A DNA stretch of 38,377 nucleotides from positions 1 through 38,377 of the forward strand of contig JAJQGL010000106.1 in the NCBI GenBank assembly GCA_021200535.1, given 5' to 3'. Positions 7,323 to 15,360 of the stretch are shown here, piece after piece. The notes below the pieces were generated by a model. It ran no database searches and was not told the DNA's origin. It saw only the letters and a list, made by a program, of their open reading frames with translations. Numbering within the stretch: the first letter of the stretch is position 1; each line of letters starts with the position of its first letter. This DNA is from Clostridiaceae bacterium (GTDB lineage Bacteria > Bacillota > Clostridia > Lachnospirales > Lachnospiraceae). Both the position numbers and the translations under genes were made by a program.

Positions 7323-8612
7323 TTAGTCTTGGGGCAATAAGTCTGTAAGGATTTCAACAGTTTTATCCAAACCGAATTTGCCGGTATCGACAGAGAAATC
7401 ATAATATTGGGATAACCCCCACATTTTTCCGGTAGATACAAGGCAGTGACTTTTCCTTTCTTTTTCTACTTTTTTTATCTTTGCTGCAGCTTCTTTGGCT
7501 GACAGTTTGTCTCTGTTCATGACATGTTCTATTTTGCAGTCCATTTTGGCATGGAGAAAAATATGATATGAATTTGGCACATCCGATAAAATAAAATTGG
7601 AAAGTCTGCCCACAATAACACAGGATTCTTTGGAGGCAATTTCTTTTATGACTTTGGCTTCTGCTTCGAACACAGATTTTTGCTTGTCTTTTTGTATTTC
7701 CATATATTCATTTGTCTGCATATACAGGTCAAACAGCAGGCTGTGCGTCAGTTTTTGGTCATTGGATTCTACATATTCTCTGGAACGTTTTATTTCCTGT
7801 GAAGTCAACTCTAAAATATCAGAATCATAATACGCAATTCCCAGTTTATTGGCTAATTTTTGTCCAACTTCACGTCCGCCGCTGCCAAATTCCCGTGCAA
7901 TCGTAATGACAAGTGGATTTTCTTCTGTTTTTTTCGTTTCTTTATTATCCTGAACTTTGTCGGGCGCAGTTCCTAGAAGCAGCTTTGTAAAAGCAGTTAA
8001 TTTCTTTCCAAATCCTTTTGCTATAAAACCGACTAAAATGGCTGCAATTACTGTTCCAAGGCCAACTCCGTTTAAGGTTTTAAAAAATAGGAGGGATAAA
8101 ATGCACGCAATAATTGTCATGGAGGCATCAAAACAGACCTTTGTGGTGCCAAATTCTGTTTTGAAACGAATCGTAACTGCTTTTACAAAAGCTTCTCCCG
8201 GAAGCATTACGACATCTGCAATTACCTCTGTATAAACGCCGAATCCAAGAATTACACAGCCGACCAGCAAGGAAATGCCTCTTGTTGCAAAGGCTGCCGG
8301 ATTGAGCCATCCAAGTATCTCCATGCAAAGGTCAATAAATATACCAAACACAATAGAAACGGGGAATTGCAACAGACTTTCTAATTTAAACTTTTTTCCA
8401 AGAAGCAGAATTTGCAATAAAATGAGCAGACAGCTGAATACAATGGTAAATACACCAAGTGTCGGCACATATTTTAAGCTGAGTACATATGGCATACTCG
8501 ATATGGGAGAGGTTCCCAGATTTGCTTTTGTAATGAAGCTGACACCAAATGAATTAATAAACAGGCCAATCAGGAAAATAATATATCTTCTGCTGATTTC
8601 TTTCTTAGACAT
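7323..8612 (-). CDS. YczE/YitT-like membrane protein fused to a cytidylate-kinase-like domain
   Basis: This 429-residue protein has two parts. Residues about 1-215 form five or six membrane helices with the YczE/DUF6198 pattern (GVSFITKANLGTSPISSMPYVLS; VGCVILGFGVYTEVIADVVMLPGEAFV). Residues about 232-429 are a P-loop kinase domain of the cytidylate-kinase-like family: ITIAREFGSGGREVGQKLA, then YYDSDILELTSQ and a core CVIVGRLSNFIL. The kinase would face the cytoplasm. Substrate and transported or sensed ligand are unknown. The ATG overlaps the end of the MarR gene by 8 nt and follows AAAGG, so both are coupled and presumably controlled by that MarR. Membrane-kinase fusions of this kind occur in clostridia, but I know of no assigned function. 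Confidence 0.85.
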   Translation of the reverse strand: MSKKEISRRYIIFLIGLFINSFGVSFITKANLGTSPISSMPYVLSLKYVPTLGVFTIVFSCLLILLQILLLGKKFKLESLLQFPVSIVFGIFIDLCMEILGWLNPAAFATRGISLLVGCVILGFGVYTEVIADVVMLPGEAFVKAVTIRFKTEFGTTKVCFDASMTIIACILSLLFFKTLNGVGLGTVIAAILVGFIAKGFGKKLTAFTKLLLGTAPDKVQDNKETKKTEENPLVITIAREFGSGGREVGQKLANKLGIAYYDSDILELTSQEIKRSREYVESNDQKLTHSLLFDLYMQTNEYMEIQKDKQKSVFEAEAKVIKEIASKESCVIVGRLSNFILSDVPNSYHIFLHAKMDCKIEHVMNRDKLSAKEAAAKIKKVEKERKSHCLVSTGKMWGLSQYYDFSVDTGKFGLDKTVEILTDLLPQD

Positions 8613-9024
8613 TTTTACTCATCCTTTCCAACATTTCCAATAATTTTTCTTTTTCTTCTGCAGATAATCCCTTAAGCAGCTGCTGTCCCGCGCTGGTTCC
8701 CTCTTTTTTTAGTTCACTGCAAATGTATTTGCCTTTTTCTGTCAGATAGACACATTTGAATCTCGCATCCTCCTTTGAAGTTTCGAGGTACAGATAATCT
8801 TTTAGACGGATGCGTTCCACCAAATTTCTGGCGGCCTGATGTGATATGTTCAAATGTTTTTTGAGATTCCAGATCGGTGCTCCCTCATGCGCTTCAAAAT
8901 ACAGCAATGTCTCTGATTGAACCGAGGTAATCTCTCTTTTTTTTAGATTGTCGTTCCTTATGTTTACACACTGGTTTCCCACACGCATGATCAGGCGCTC
9001 AATTATAAAATCTATGTCTGCCAA
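8605..9024 (-). CDS. MarR family transcriptional regulator
   Basis: The start is taken as TTG at 9024-9022 (139 residues), because AGAGGGG at 9037-9031 lies 6 nt upstream. The longer frame to 9087 would begin inside the -35 box. The winged helix runs from about residue 45: VQSETLLYFEAHEGAPIWNLKKHLNISHQAARNLVERI, then the wing ETSKEDARFKCVYLTEKG. No reactive Cys matches OhrR. It overlaps the downstream membrane-kinase gene by 8 nt. A perfect 20-bp palindrome at its own promoter points to autorepression. The ligand is unknown. Confidence 0.85.
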   Translation of the reverse strand: MADIDFIIERLIMRVGNQCVNIRNDNLKKREITSVQSETLLYFEAHEGAPIWNLKKHLNISHQAARNLVERIRLKDYLYLETSKEDARFKCVYLTEKGKYICSELKKEGTSAGQQLLKGLSAEEKEKLLEMLERMSKNV

Positions 9025-9042
9025 ACAAATCCCCTCTCTTTC

Positions 9043-9087
9043 ATATACAACATGTTGTATATTACTCCCTTTGTCCCTGACTGTCAA
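9043..9087 (-). promoter_or_regulatory. MarR operon promoter with perfect 20-bp palindromic operator
   Basis: The minus strand carries TTGACA (9087-9082), a 17-nt spacer and TAATAT (9064-9059). The perfect palindrome ATATACAACATGTTGTATAT (9043-9062) overlaps the -10 box and the expected transcription start near 9052. This is a textbook operator position for a MarR dimer. Confidence 0.85.
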
Positions 9088-9111
9088 GTATCTATTCTTT
9101 GTCTCTTGTCC

Positions 9112-9159
9112 CTGGCTGCAAGTGCCCGTTTTTCGCTTCTTCTCTCTGGCTGCAAGTGC
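9112..9159. repeat. Direct repeat of CTGGCTGCAAGTGC
   Basis: The same 14 bases occur at 9112-9125 and 9146-9159, offset by 34 nt, in the divergent intergenic region. Function unknown; they may mark a duplication or a binding-site pair. Confidence 0.7.
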
Positions 9160-9182
9160 TATTCTTCCGCCATCTGATATGA

Positions 9183-9339
9183 TATAATAAAGACTGCCAC
9201 GCGAAGCGTGTGTAGATAACGATCATGAAGCTTAGCTTCATGATATAATGATAAGCAGACCGAGCATGCTTGCATGTGAGGGTGCAACAAGATCATGAAT
9301 CGTAGATTCATGATATAATGCTTGCATGTGAGGGTGCAA
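9183..9339 (+). promoter_or_regulatory. Array of extended -10 boxes, hairpins and direct repeats before the PEP-binding gene
   Basis: Three TGATATAAT sequences (extended -10 boxes with TATAAT at 9183, 9244 and 9314) alternate with hairpins: CACGC-GAA-GCGTG (9198-9210), TCATGAAGC-TTA-GCTTCATGA (9223-9243) and TCATGAATC-GTA-GATTCATGA (9293-9313). The last two stems differ by a compensating base-pair change. GCTTGCATGTGAGGGTGCAA occurs twice (9268-9287, 9320-9339). The last -10 box is 57 nt before the start codon at 9371. Confidence 0.7.
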
Positions 9340-9370
9340 AGATTCATAAGAAAATGAAAGGATGGTGTGT

Positions 9371-11986
9371 ATGGCAGCATTTGAACGTGTATCATCCGGA
9401 ATTCCGGAAATGGACATGGGTTTAGATAATATCAGGCTGGGGGATAATGTAGTGTGGCAGGTTACCAGCCTGGAAGAATTCCGCTTTTTTGTTGTCCCGT
9501 ATGTGCAGAGAGCAGTTGCAGACAAAAGAAATGTGATTTATGTGCGGTTTGCGTCCCATGAACCATTGCTGGAGGAACAAAAAGGGGTGAAAAGGATAGA
9601 TGTTGAGTTGTCCCACCGATTTGAAACATTTACGGTGGAAATTCACAATTTAATTGAACGAGAGGGGATGGATGCATTTTATGTGTTTGATTGTCTTTCG
9701 GAGCTGCAGACGGCATGGGCGACAGATTTAATGATGGGGAATTTTTTTAAAGTCACGTGTCCATTTCTGTTCCGTTTAGATACGGTTGCTTATTTTCCGT
9801 TAATCCGGGGAAAACATTCTTTTAAGGCGATTGCCCAGATACGCGATACGACGCAGCTTTTTCTGGATATTTATTCCGATGCGGACCATATATATATCCG
9901 TCCGCTGAAAGTGTGGAACCGCTATTCGGAAACCATGTTCATGCCGCATATTTGCGACAGGGAAACGAAACGAATCAAGCCAATTACAGATGGGGTTTCG
10001 ATTAGCCGTTTTTATAATTTGATGAACATGTCGCAGGCGTCCGAAGCAGATCAGAATATGGACAGCTGGGATCGTTTTTTTGCGGTTACACAACAAATGC
10101 ATCAACAGGGTATGGATGTCACGGAAGCCTGCAGCCGTATGTGCAATATTATGATGACCAGAGATGAGAAGCTTAGAAAACTGGTAAAGGAGAATTTCAA
10201 ACCGGAAGATTATTTTCAAATTCGCAGCCGTATGATTGGCACGGGGATGATCGGCGGAAAGGCGTGCGGCATGCTTTTGGCGCGTAAATTGATTGAAAAT
10301 AAGAGGCCGGATCTGTATGCCAGATTAGAGCCGCACGATTCGTATTACATTGGCTCAGACGTATTTTATGCATATATTGTACACAACGATTTCTGGGACA
10401 TTCGGATCCGGCAGCGCACCAGAGAGGAATATTTCAGCATAGCAGGGGAATTTGCGGAGTGCCTTCGCTCTGGAGCATTTGCGGAAAATGAGAGGGAACA
10501 ATTTTGCCGGTTGTTGGATTATTATGGACAAAATCCGATTATTGTACGTTCGAGCAGTATACTGGAGGATGGGTTTGGAAATGCGTTTGCAGGAAAATAT
10601 GAATCTGTTTTTTGTGCGAACAGTGGAACCATGGAGGAGCGTCTGCAGGAATTTGAGCGGGCAATAAAGACAGTATATGCAAGTACCATGAGTGAGTCGG
10701 CATTAGATTATCGTCTGCGGAGAGGTCTGGCTAGCAGGGATGAGCAGATGTCTATTTTGGTGCAGAGGGTTTCCGGCTCGTGGTATGGCACATTTTTTAT
10801 GCCCTGTGCTGCAGGTGTGGGGTATTCCTATAGTCCGTACCGTTTTCTGGAAAAAATTGATCCGTGCGCGGGAATGCTCCGCCTTGTCATGGGGTTAGGA
10901 ACTGGGGCTGTAGACCGGACGCAGGGTTCGTACCCCAGATTGGTAAGCCTGGATATGCCGAGAGCTACAGCAGCCACCACAATAGCAGAAAAACATCAGT
11001 TTTCGCAGCGTAAAGTTGATCTGATCAATACGGTTTCCGGTGAGGTAGAGCATTCCTCTCTGGCCGTAATTGCAGATAAAATGCCGGAATATTTAAAAAG
11101 AATCTTGTTGGAGCATGATTACGAGGCGGAGTCTGCTTTTCGGGAAAGGGGTCAGAGGAGAGAGGTTTATTTTATTTCCTGTGAGGGGCTTGTACGCAAA
11201 CAGGAATTAATGGATATGATGCGGGATTGCATGGCCGTCATCCAGGATGCGTATGACTATCCGGTTGACATTGAGTATACAATTAATATTTCCAAAGAGG
11301 GTGAATATGTTGTCAATTTGTTACAGTGCAGACCGTTACAGATAGCAAAAGACCGGATGCAGGTGGCCATTCCGGATAAGGGAGACTTTTTCCTGGATTT
11401 GCGTCATGCGTCTATGGGGCTATCCTGTGAAATGAAACTTGATTATATTGTTTTTGTTAATCCGGGCGCATATTATCGGATGGAATATAATGCGAAATCT
11501 AAGATTGCACAGGCGATTGGCGCAGTCAACCGTTATTTTGCGAATCAGGGCAGGCATATTTTGCTGCTTGTTCCAGGCAGGATTGGGACATCATCACCCG
11601 AGCTGGGAGTACCGACGACATTTGCTGATATCAGCGAGTTTTCAGTGATTTGTGAAGTGTCGGACAGTGAAGCCGGATACATGCCGGAGTTATCTTACGG
11701 CAGTCATATCTTTCAGGATTTGGTTGAAGCGGATATTCTGTATGGAGCCATTTTCGAGAACGAAAAAACACGCATCTACAAGCCGGAAAAACTGGAAAAA
11801 CTGCCAAATACTTTATTAAAATATTATCCGGCCGGAAAAGGCCTGGATCAAATCATGGGAGTCTATGAAGTGGGCGGCACAGACTGCAGGCTTTATCATG
11901 ATATGAAAGCGGAACGTCTTTGCTGTGTATTCCCGGAATGCCCCGAATTCAATATCGACAAACCGAAAACGGGGATAAAATCATGA
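9371..11986 (+). CDS. Large PEP/pyruvate-binding domain protein with RecA-like N-terminus
   Basis: The ATG at 9371 (871 residues) is preferred over 9362 because AAAGG at 9357-9361 is then 9 nt away. The first about 220 residues resemble a degenerate KaiC/RecA-type fold (SSGIPEMDMGLDNIRLGDNVVWQV, where a Walker A would be expected but no GxGKT is seen). The middle, from about residue 285, is the PPDK/PEP-synthase N-terminal ATP-grasp domain, with GGKACGMLLARKLI and the signature IIVRSSSILEDGFGNAFAGKYESVF near residue 393. VNLLQCRPLQ near residue 655 closes that domain. There is no phospho-histidine swivel domain or PEP/pyruvate TIM barrel, so it cannot be a complete PEP synthase. It may phosphorylate or sense another substrate. 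It is monocistronic. Confidence 0.75.
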   Translation: MAAFERVSSGIPEMDMGLDNIRLGDNVVWQVTSLEEFRFFVVPYVQRAVADKRNVIYVRFASHEPLLEEQKGVKRIDVELSHRFETFTVEIHNLIEREGMDAFYVFDCLSELQTAWATDLMMGNFFKVTCPFLFRLDTVAYFPLIRGKHSFKAIAQIRDTTQLFLDIYSDADHIYIRPLKVWNRYSETMFMPHICDRETKRIKPITDGVSISRFYNLMNMSQASEADQNMDSWDRFFAVTQQMHQQGMDVTEACSRMCNIMMTRDEKLRKLVKENFKPEDYFQIRSRMIGTGMIGGKACGMLLARKLIENKRPDLYARLEPHDSYYIGSDVFYAYIVHNDFWDIRIRQRTREEYFSIAGEFAECLRSGAFAENEREQFCRLLDYYGQNPIIVRSSSILEDGFGNAFAGKYESVFCANSGTMEERLQEFERAIKTVYASTMSESALDYRLRRGLASRDEQMSILVQRVSGSWYGTFFMPCAAGVGYSYSPYRFLEKIDPCAGMLRLVMGLGTGAVDRTQGSYPRLVSLDMPRATAATTIAEKHQFSQRKVDLINTVSGEVEHSSLAVIADKMPEYLKRILLEHDYEAESAFRERGQRREVYFISCEGLVRKQELMDMMRDCMAVIQDAYDYPVDIEYTINISKEGEYVVNLLQCRPLQIAKDRMQVAIPDKGDFFLDLRHASMGLSCEMKLDYIVFVNPGAYYRMEYNAKSKIAQAIGAVNRYFANQGRHILLLVPGRIGTSSPELGVPTTFADISEFSVICEVSDSEAGYMPELSYGSHIFQDLVEADILYGAIFENEKTRIYKPEKLEKLPNTLLKYYPAGKGLDQIMGVYEVGGTDCRLYHDMKAERLCCVFPECPEFNIDKPKTGIKS

Positions 11987-12056
11987 AAAAATTTAGAATA
12001 AATTGTGTAAATTGCCGAAAAAAATTTATCTTGGTCAAATATATTGATATTTTTAT

Positions 12057-12085
12057 TTGATGTGTTAGGATAAAGGTGTTACAAT
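12057..12085 (+). promoter_or_regulatory. Promoter of the cellulase gene
   Basis: TTGATG (12057-12062), a 17-nt spacer and TACAAT (12080-12085) predict transcription from about 12092 and a leader of about 180 nt before the cellulase ATG. I see no recognised riboswitch in that leader; two ACAGGG copies near 12205-12225 are the only short repeat noted. Confidence 0.65.
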
Positions 12086-12274
12086 TCATTGATTTGAATT
12101 TCCGTTGAGGTCTGAGGAAAAGATATGTATACAGAAATTTAACGATGAAGAAAGAAAATGTTTCGGCTGGCATTTGCTTTTGGTGTTGGGGGACGTCGTT
12201 GTAACAGGGAGATACAGGGTTATTTTGTGATACGGCTATAAACGGAAGTTCACAAAAGAAAGGAGTAGAAATTT

Positions 12275-14650
12275 ATGCGTATGCGTAAAAAAGTTCTTGC
12301 CATATTGCTGACTGCAGCAATGGCAGCGTCATCCATCACAACATTTGGACAGCCACAGGGAAAAGTATCTGCGTCAGACAGTTCTTTTGACAACTTGGAT
12401 CAAAGTGAGATCACAGAGGAAATGGGAGCCGGGTGGAATCTCGGAAATCAGCTTGAGGCCGCCAATAATGGTACCCCGGGAGAGACAAACTGGGGGAATC
12501 CGGTTATTACAGAGGATTTGATTCTTGCTGTAAAGGATGCTGGATTTAAGTCAATTCGTATACCGGTGTCCTATTTGAGCATGATCGGAAGTGATTCTGG
12601 CTACACGATTGAATCTACATGGCTCGACCGTGTACAGGAGGTTGTAGACATGTGTATTGACAATGGGTTATATGCAATTATCAATATGCATGGCGACGGT
12701 TACACAAGCATCACCGGAGGCTGGCTGTTTTGCGGGGCGTCAGACCAGACAGAGATAAAGGCGAAGTATCAGGCATGCTGGCAGCAGATTGCGACAAGGT
12801 TTAAAGATTATGATGAACATTTGATCTTTGAATCCATGAATGAGGAGTTTGATGGAACTTACGGGACTCCGGATTCTACTGCGTATGATAATATCAATGC
12901 CTATAATCAGATCTTTGTTGATACAGTTCGCCAGACCGGTGGAAACAATGATCAGAGATGGCTTCTGATTCCGGGGTGGAATACTAACATTGATTATACA
13001 GCAGGGGATTACGGATTTGAGCTTCCGACTGACAGCTATCTTTCTGAGAACGTTGCTTCCGGCGAAAAAAGAATTATGATTTCAGTGCATTATTATGATC
13101 CGTGGGAGTTTTGCGGGACAGAGTCCAGTGCGGTGACACAATGGGGAGACACGGCTACAGATTCCTCTAAAGTGGCAAGTTGGGGAGACGAGTCGTATAT
13201 GAAGTCACAGTTTAAAAAAATGTATGACACGTTTGTTCAGGAGGGGTATCCGGTCGTAATCGGAGAATATGGTTCTATTGACAAATCCAGCTATGATTCT
13301 GCCAATACTGAAAACCGTGCAGAATATGCAGAAAAGGTATGCTATTATTCCGATATGTATGGTTTGATTCCGGTTTATTGGGATAACGGTTATAATGGCG
13401 ATTATGGATTTGGCCTTTTTGACCGCTCTACCTATAAGGTGACACAACAGACCATAATTGACAGCATTATGGAAATTTATGGCGATACTTCTGAAGCGAC
13501 GGCGACAGGAATTACATTAGATAAGACATCATTAACGATTTCCGTTGGGGATGAAAAGCAGACGATTAACGCCACTCTGACACCGAGTGACAGTACAGAT
13601 AAAATTACTTGGACATCCAGTGACGAAGATGTTGCAACGGTTAACTCCAAAGGGCAGGTAACGGCAGTTTCGGCGGGTAACTGTGTGATCACGGCAACGG
13701 TGCCGAAGGGCTATAGTGCGACTTGTCAGGTAACAGTGCCGGAATCTTCTACAATTCGTGCAAAACTGTATTTGCTTGAGACGGCAAGCTGGCAGTCTGT
13801 TGTAAGTGATGATTTTGTTGAAATTGACAGCAATGGCGGCAGTTATACGCTTTCGTTAACAGCAACCCAGTCACAGTTAAGTAATATCGGTTCACTGTAT
13901 ATCAAAGATATCAGTGTCGGAGATGGAGAGGCATCTGCATTTGATTATGCTAAATTAACAGTATCTTCTGTCGAAGTTAATGATCAGGTATATAGTATGG
14001 CGGACGATTGTTTTATTTATGACACAAGTCTGAGCCAAGGTTCTGATGATGGACTTTCCAATAATGTATTTGATTTTTCACTGATTAATGTATGGTCAAA
14101 TACACATGTAAATGATGTAACGGTGGATGCATCAAATTATGTGGCTTATTTTAACAATGTAACATACCAGACAAACAATACGGTCAAAGTGAACTTTGTT
14201 ATGTCAGATATTATAGAAGATTCTGCACAGTCGACAGTGTCGCCGACGACAGAACCGACGACAGAACCGACAACAGAACCAACAACGGAGCCAACGACAG
14301 AACCAACAGCAACTCCGGCTGCAACAACATCGCCGTCTGATGAGGGGAATGCACAGGCAGAGATAACCATAACCTCAGACTGGGGAACAGGCGGTCTTGC
14401 GTGTATTACGGTGACGAATACGACAGGAAAGGATTTTGATGATGGCTGGGCGGTTACTTTTTGTATTGACCGTGAAATTACATCCTGCTGGAGTGGTACA
14501 TTGGAGTTGTTGGGGGATGATTACTATAAAATCACGAATCCTTCATGGAATACACAGCTTGCTGCAGGCAGCAGTGTTGAGCTGAATGTTCAGCTTGGCT
14601 CCGGCAGCAGCAGTCCAACGATATCGAATGTGACGTTGAGCGGTGAATAA
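12275..14650 (+). CDS. Secreted modular GH5 endoglucanase with Ig-like and CBM2 modules
   Basis: A signal peptide (about residues 1-33, MRMRKKVLAILLTAAM...) leads a 791-residue extracellular enzyme. The GH5 domain spans about 45-400 and looks like subfamily 4: GAGWNLGNQLEA, IRIPVSYL, the acid/base E190 in SMNEEFDG and the nucleophile E331 in VVIGEYGS. It hydrolyses beta-1,4-glucan (cellulose, xyloglucan or mixed-linkage glucan). A BIG2 Ig-like module follows (about 411-488), then an unassigned beta-rich module (about 490-650), a TTEP-repeat linker (about 655-685) and a C-terminal CBM2-type module (695-791) with the typical DWGTG, DGWAVTF and NPSWNTQLAAGSSVE pattern. AAAGGAG precedes the ATG. 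No sortase signal or dockerin is present, so it is probably free or held by its binding modules. Confidence 0.92.
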   Translation: MRMRKKVLAILLTAAMAASSITTFGQPQGKVSASDSSFDNLDQSEITEEMGAGWNLGNQLEAANNGTPGETNWGNPVITEDLILAVKDAGFKSIRIPVSYLSMIGSDSGYTIESTWLDRVQEVVDMCIDNGLYAIINMHGDGYTSITGGWLFCGASDQTEIKAKYQACWQQIATRFKDYDEHLIFESMNEEFDGTYGTPDSTAYDNINAYNQIFVDTVRQTGGNNDQRWLLIPGWNTNIDYTAGDYGFELPTDSYLSENVASGEKRIMISVHYYDPWEFCGTESSAVTQWGDTATDSSKVASWGDESYMKSQFKKMYDTFVQEGYPVVIGEYGSIDKSSYDSANTENRAEYAEKVCYYSDMYGLIPVYWDNGYNGDYGFGLFDRSTYKVTQQTIIDSIMEIYGDTSEATATGITLDKTSLTISVGDEKQTINATLTPSDSTDKITWTSSDEDVATVNSKGQVTAVSAGNCVITATVPKGYSATCQVTVPESSTIRAKLYLLETASWQSVVSDDFVEIDSNGGSYTLSLTATQSQLSNIGSLYIKDISVGDGEASAFDYAKLTVSSVEVNDQVYSMADDCFIYDTSLSQGSDDGLSNNVFDFSLINVWSNTHVNDVTVDASNYVAYFNNVTYQTNNTVKVNFVMSDIIEDSAQSTVSPTTEPTTEPTTEPTTEPTTEPTATPAATTSPSDEGNAQAEITITSDWGTGGLACITVTNTTGKDFDDGWAVTFCIDREITSCWSGTLELLGDDYYKITNPSWNTQLAAGSSVELNVQLGSGSSSPTISNVTLSGE

Positions 14651-14694
14651 GATTAATGATAAATGCAATAAGGATTATTACAGGATGACGACAG

Positions 14695-14721
14695 GGGGCG
14701 GCTCTTTAAGCCGCCCCTTTT
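14695..14721 (+). terminator. Rho-independent terminator after the cellulase gene
   Basis: GGGGCGGCT (14695-14703) pairs perfectly with AGCCGCCCC (14709-14717) around a 5-nt loop, followed by TTTT. Confidence 0.92.
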
Positions 14722-14774
14722 CAAATGTTATTTGCAAAAAAAGATATAGCCGGATTGGTATATTTTCTATCCGA

Positions 14775-14806
14775 TAACAGTCTGATTGTAATCAGTCACA
14801 CTGTTA
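14775..14806 (+). promoter_or_regulatory. Nested inverted repeats upstream of the DUF1622 gene
   Basis: TAACAGT (14775-14781) and ACTGTTA (14800-14806) are perfect inverted copies that enclose a second stem, CTGAT-TGTA-ATCAG (14782-14795). No T run follows. It may be an operator or a structured leader for the downstream gene. The remaining sequence to 14917 shows no convincing gene. Confidence 0.4.
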
Positions 14807-14917
14807 CCAATTATACTTTTACTGGAAAAAATCAGGTGGAATATTTTGGGGATGAATGTTTCACAATACTTTTATGCTTTGACAGGGTGAAGTGTCTGCC
14901 TCAAAAAAAGAAAAAGG

Positions 14918-15250
14918 ATGGAAAAAGGTTTGCTGCAATTATTTGAAAATTTTCTGGAAGAGCTGGTAAGAGCGTCAATTATGCTGCTTGAGCTGATGGG
15001 AGTTATCATTATTATTGCCTCTGGAGTGCGGGGCTTTTATAATTATATCTGCCGCTCCCCGGAGACGAAACGCACGCTGGCAAAGGGGCTTGCCGTCGCT
15101 TTGGAATTTAAAATGGGAAGTGAGATTTTGCGGACTGTCCTTGCGAGGGATTGGGAGGAGATCGTCACGATAGCCGGAATCATTGCTCTGCGTGCGGCAT
15201 TGGCATTTCTGATTCACTGGGAAATTAGGGAGGAGGAAAAGCTGCAGTGA
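14918..15250 (+). CDS. DUF1622 family small membrane protein
   Basis: This 110-residue protein has two or three hydrophobic helices (about 18-38, and two between 75 and 103) and the DUF1622 pattern: LELMGVIIIIASGVRGFYNYI, then a charged loop and LAVALEFKMGSEILRTVLARDWEEIVTIAGIIALRAALAFLIHWEI. Family function is unknown; the conserved polar LEFKMGSEIL segment lies at the membrane border. AAAAAGG directly abuts the ATG, so a TTG at 14930 is an alternative start. It stands between the cellulase terminator and the ABC transporter promoter, so it is probably monocistronic. Confidence 0.85.
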   Translation: MEKGLLQLFENFLEELVRASIMLLELMGVIIIIASGVRGFYNYICRSPETKRTLAKGLAVALEFKMGSEILRTVLARDWEEIVTIAGIIALRAALAFLIHWEIREEEKLQ

Positions 15251-15299
15251 TACGTTATCTGAAATACAGAGGTTCTGAAAAACAGAGGGGAGAAATGTG

Positions 15300-15329
15300 T
15301 TGAAAAGCCAATAGATGGTATGCTATAAT
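15300..15329 (+). promoter_or_regulatory. Promoter of the glycan ABC transporter operon
   Basis: TTGAAA (15300-15305), an 18-nt spacer and TATAAT (15324-15329) with an extended TGC upstream element predict transcription from about 15336, 25 nt before the permease ATG. Confidence 0.8.
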
Positions 15330-15360
15330 AACAAATATGTTGTTTTTTGGGAGGCAAAGC

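Noticed and set aside
9198-9339. A short CRISPR array or tRNA-like structures in the intergenic repeat region
   Set aside because: Repeats are few, of different types, include -10 boxes, and no cas genes or cloverleaf are present.
14235-14312. CRISPR-like tandem repeats in the cellulase gene
   Set aside because: They are in-frame codons for a Thr-Thr-Glu-Pro linker with no spacers.
14725-14946. A 73-codon frame before the DUF1622 gene
   Set aside because: No ribosome site, contains the nested inverted repeats, low-complexity lysine end, and overlaps the better-supported gene.
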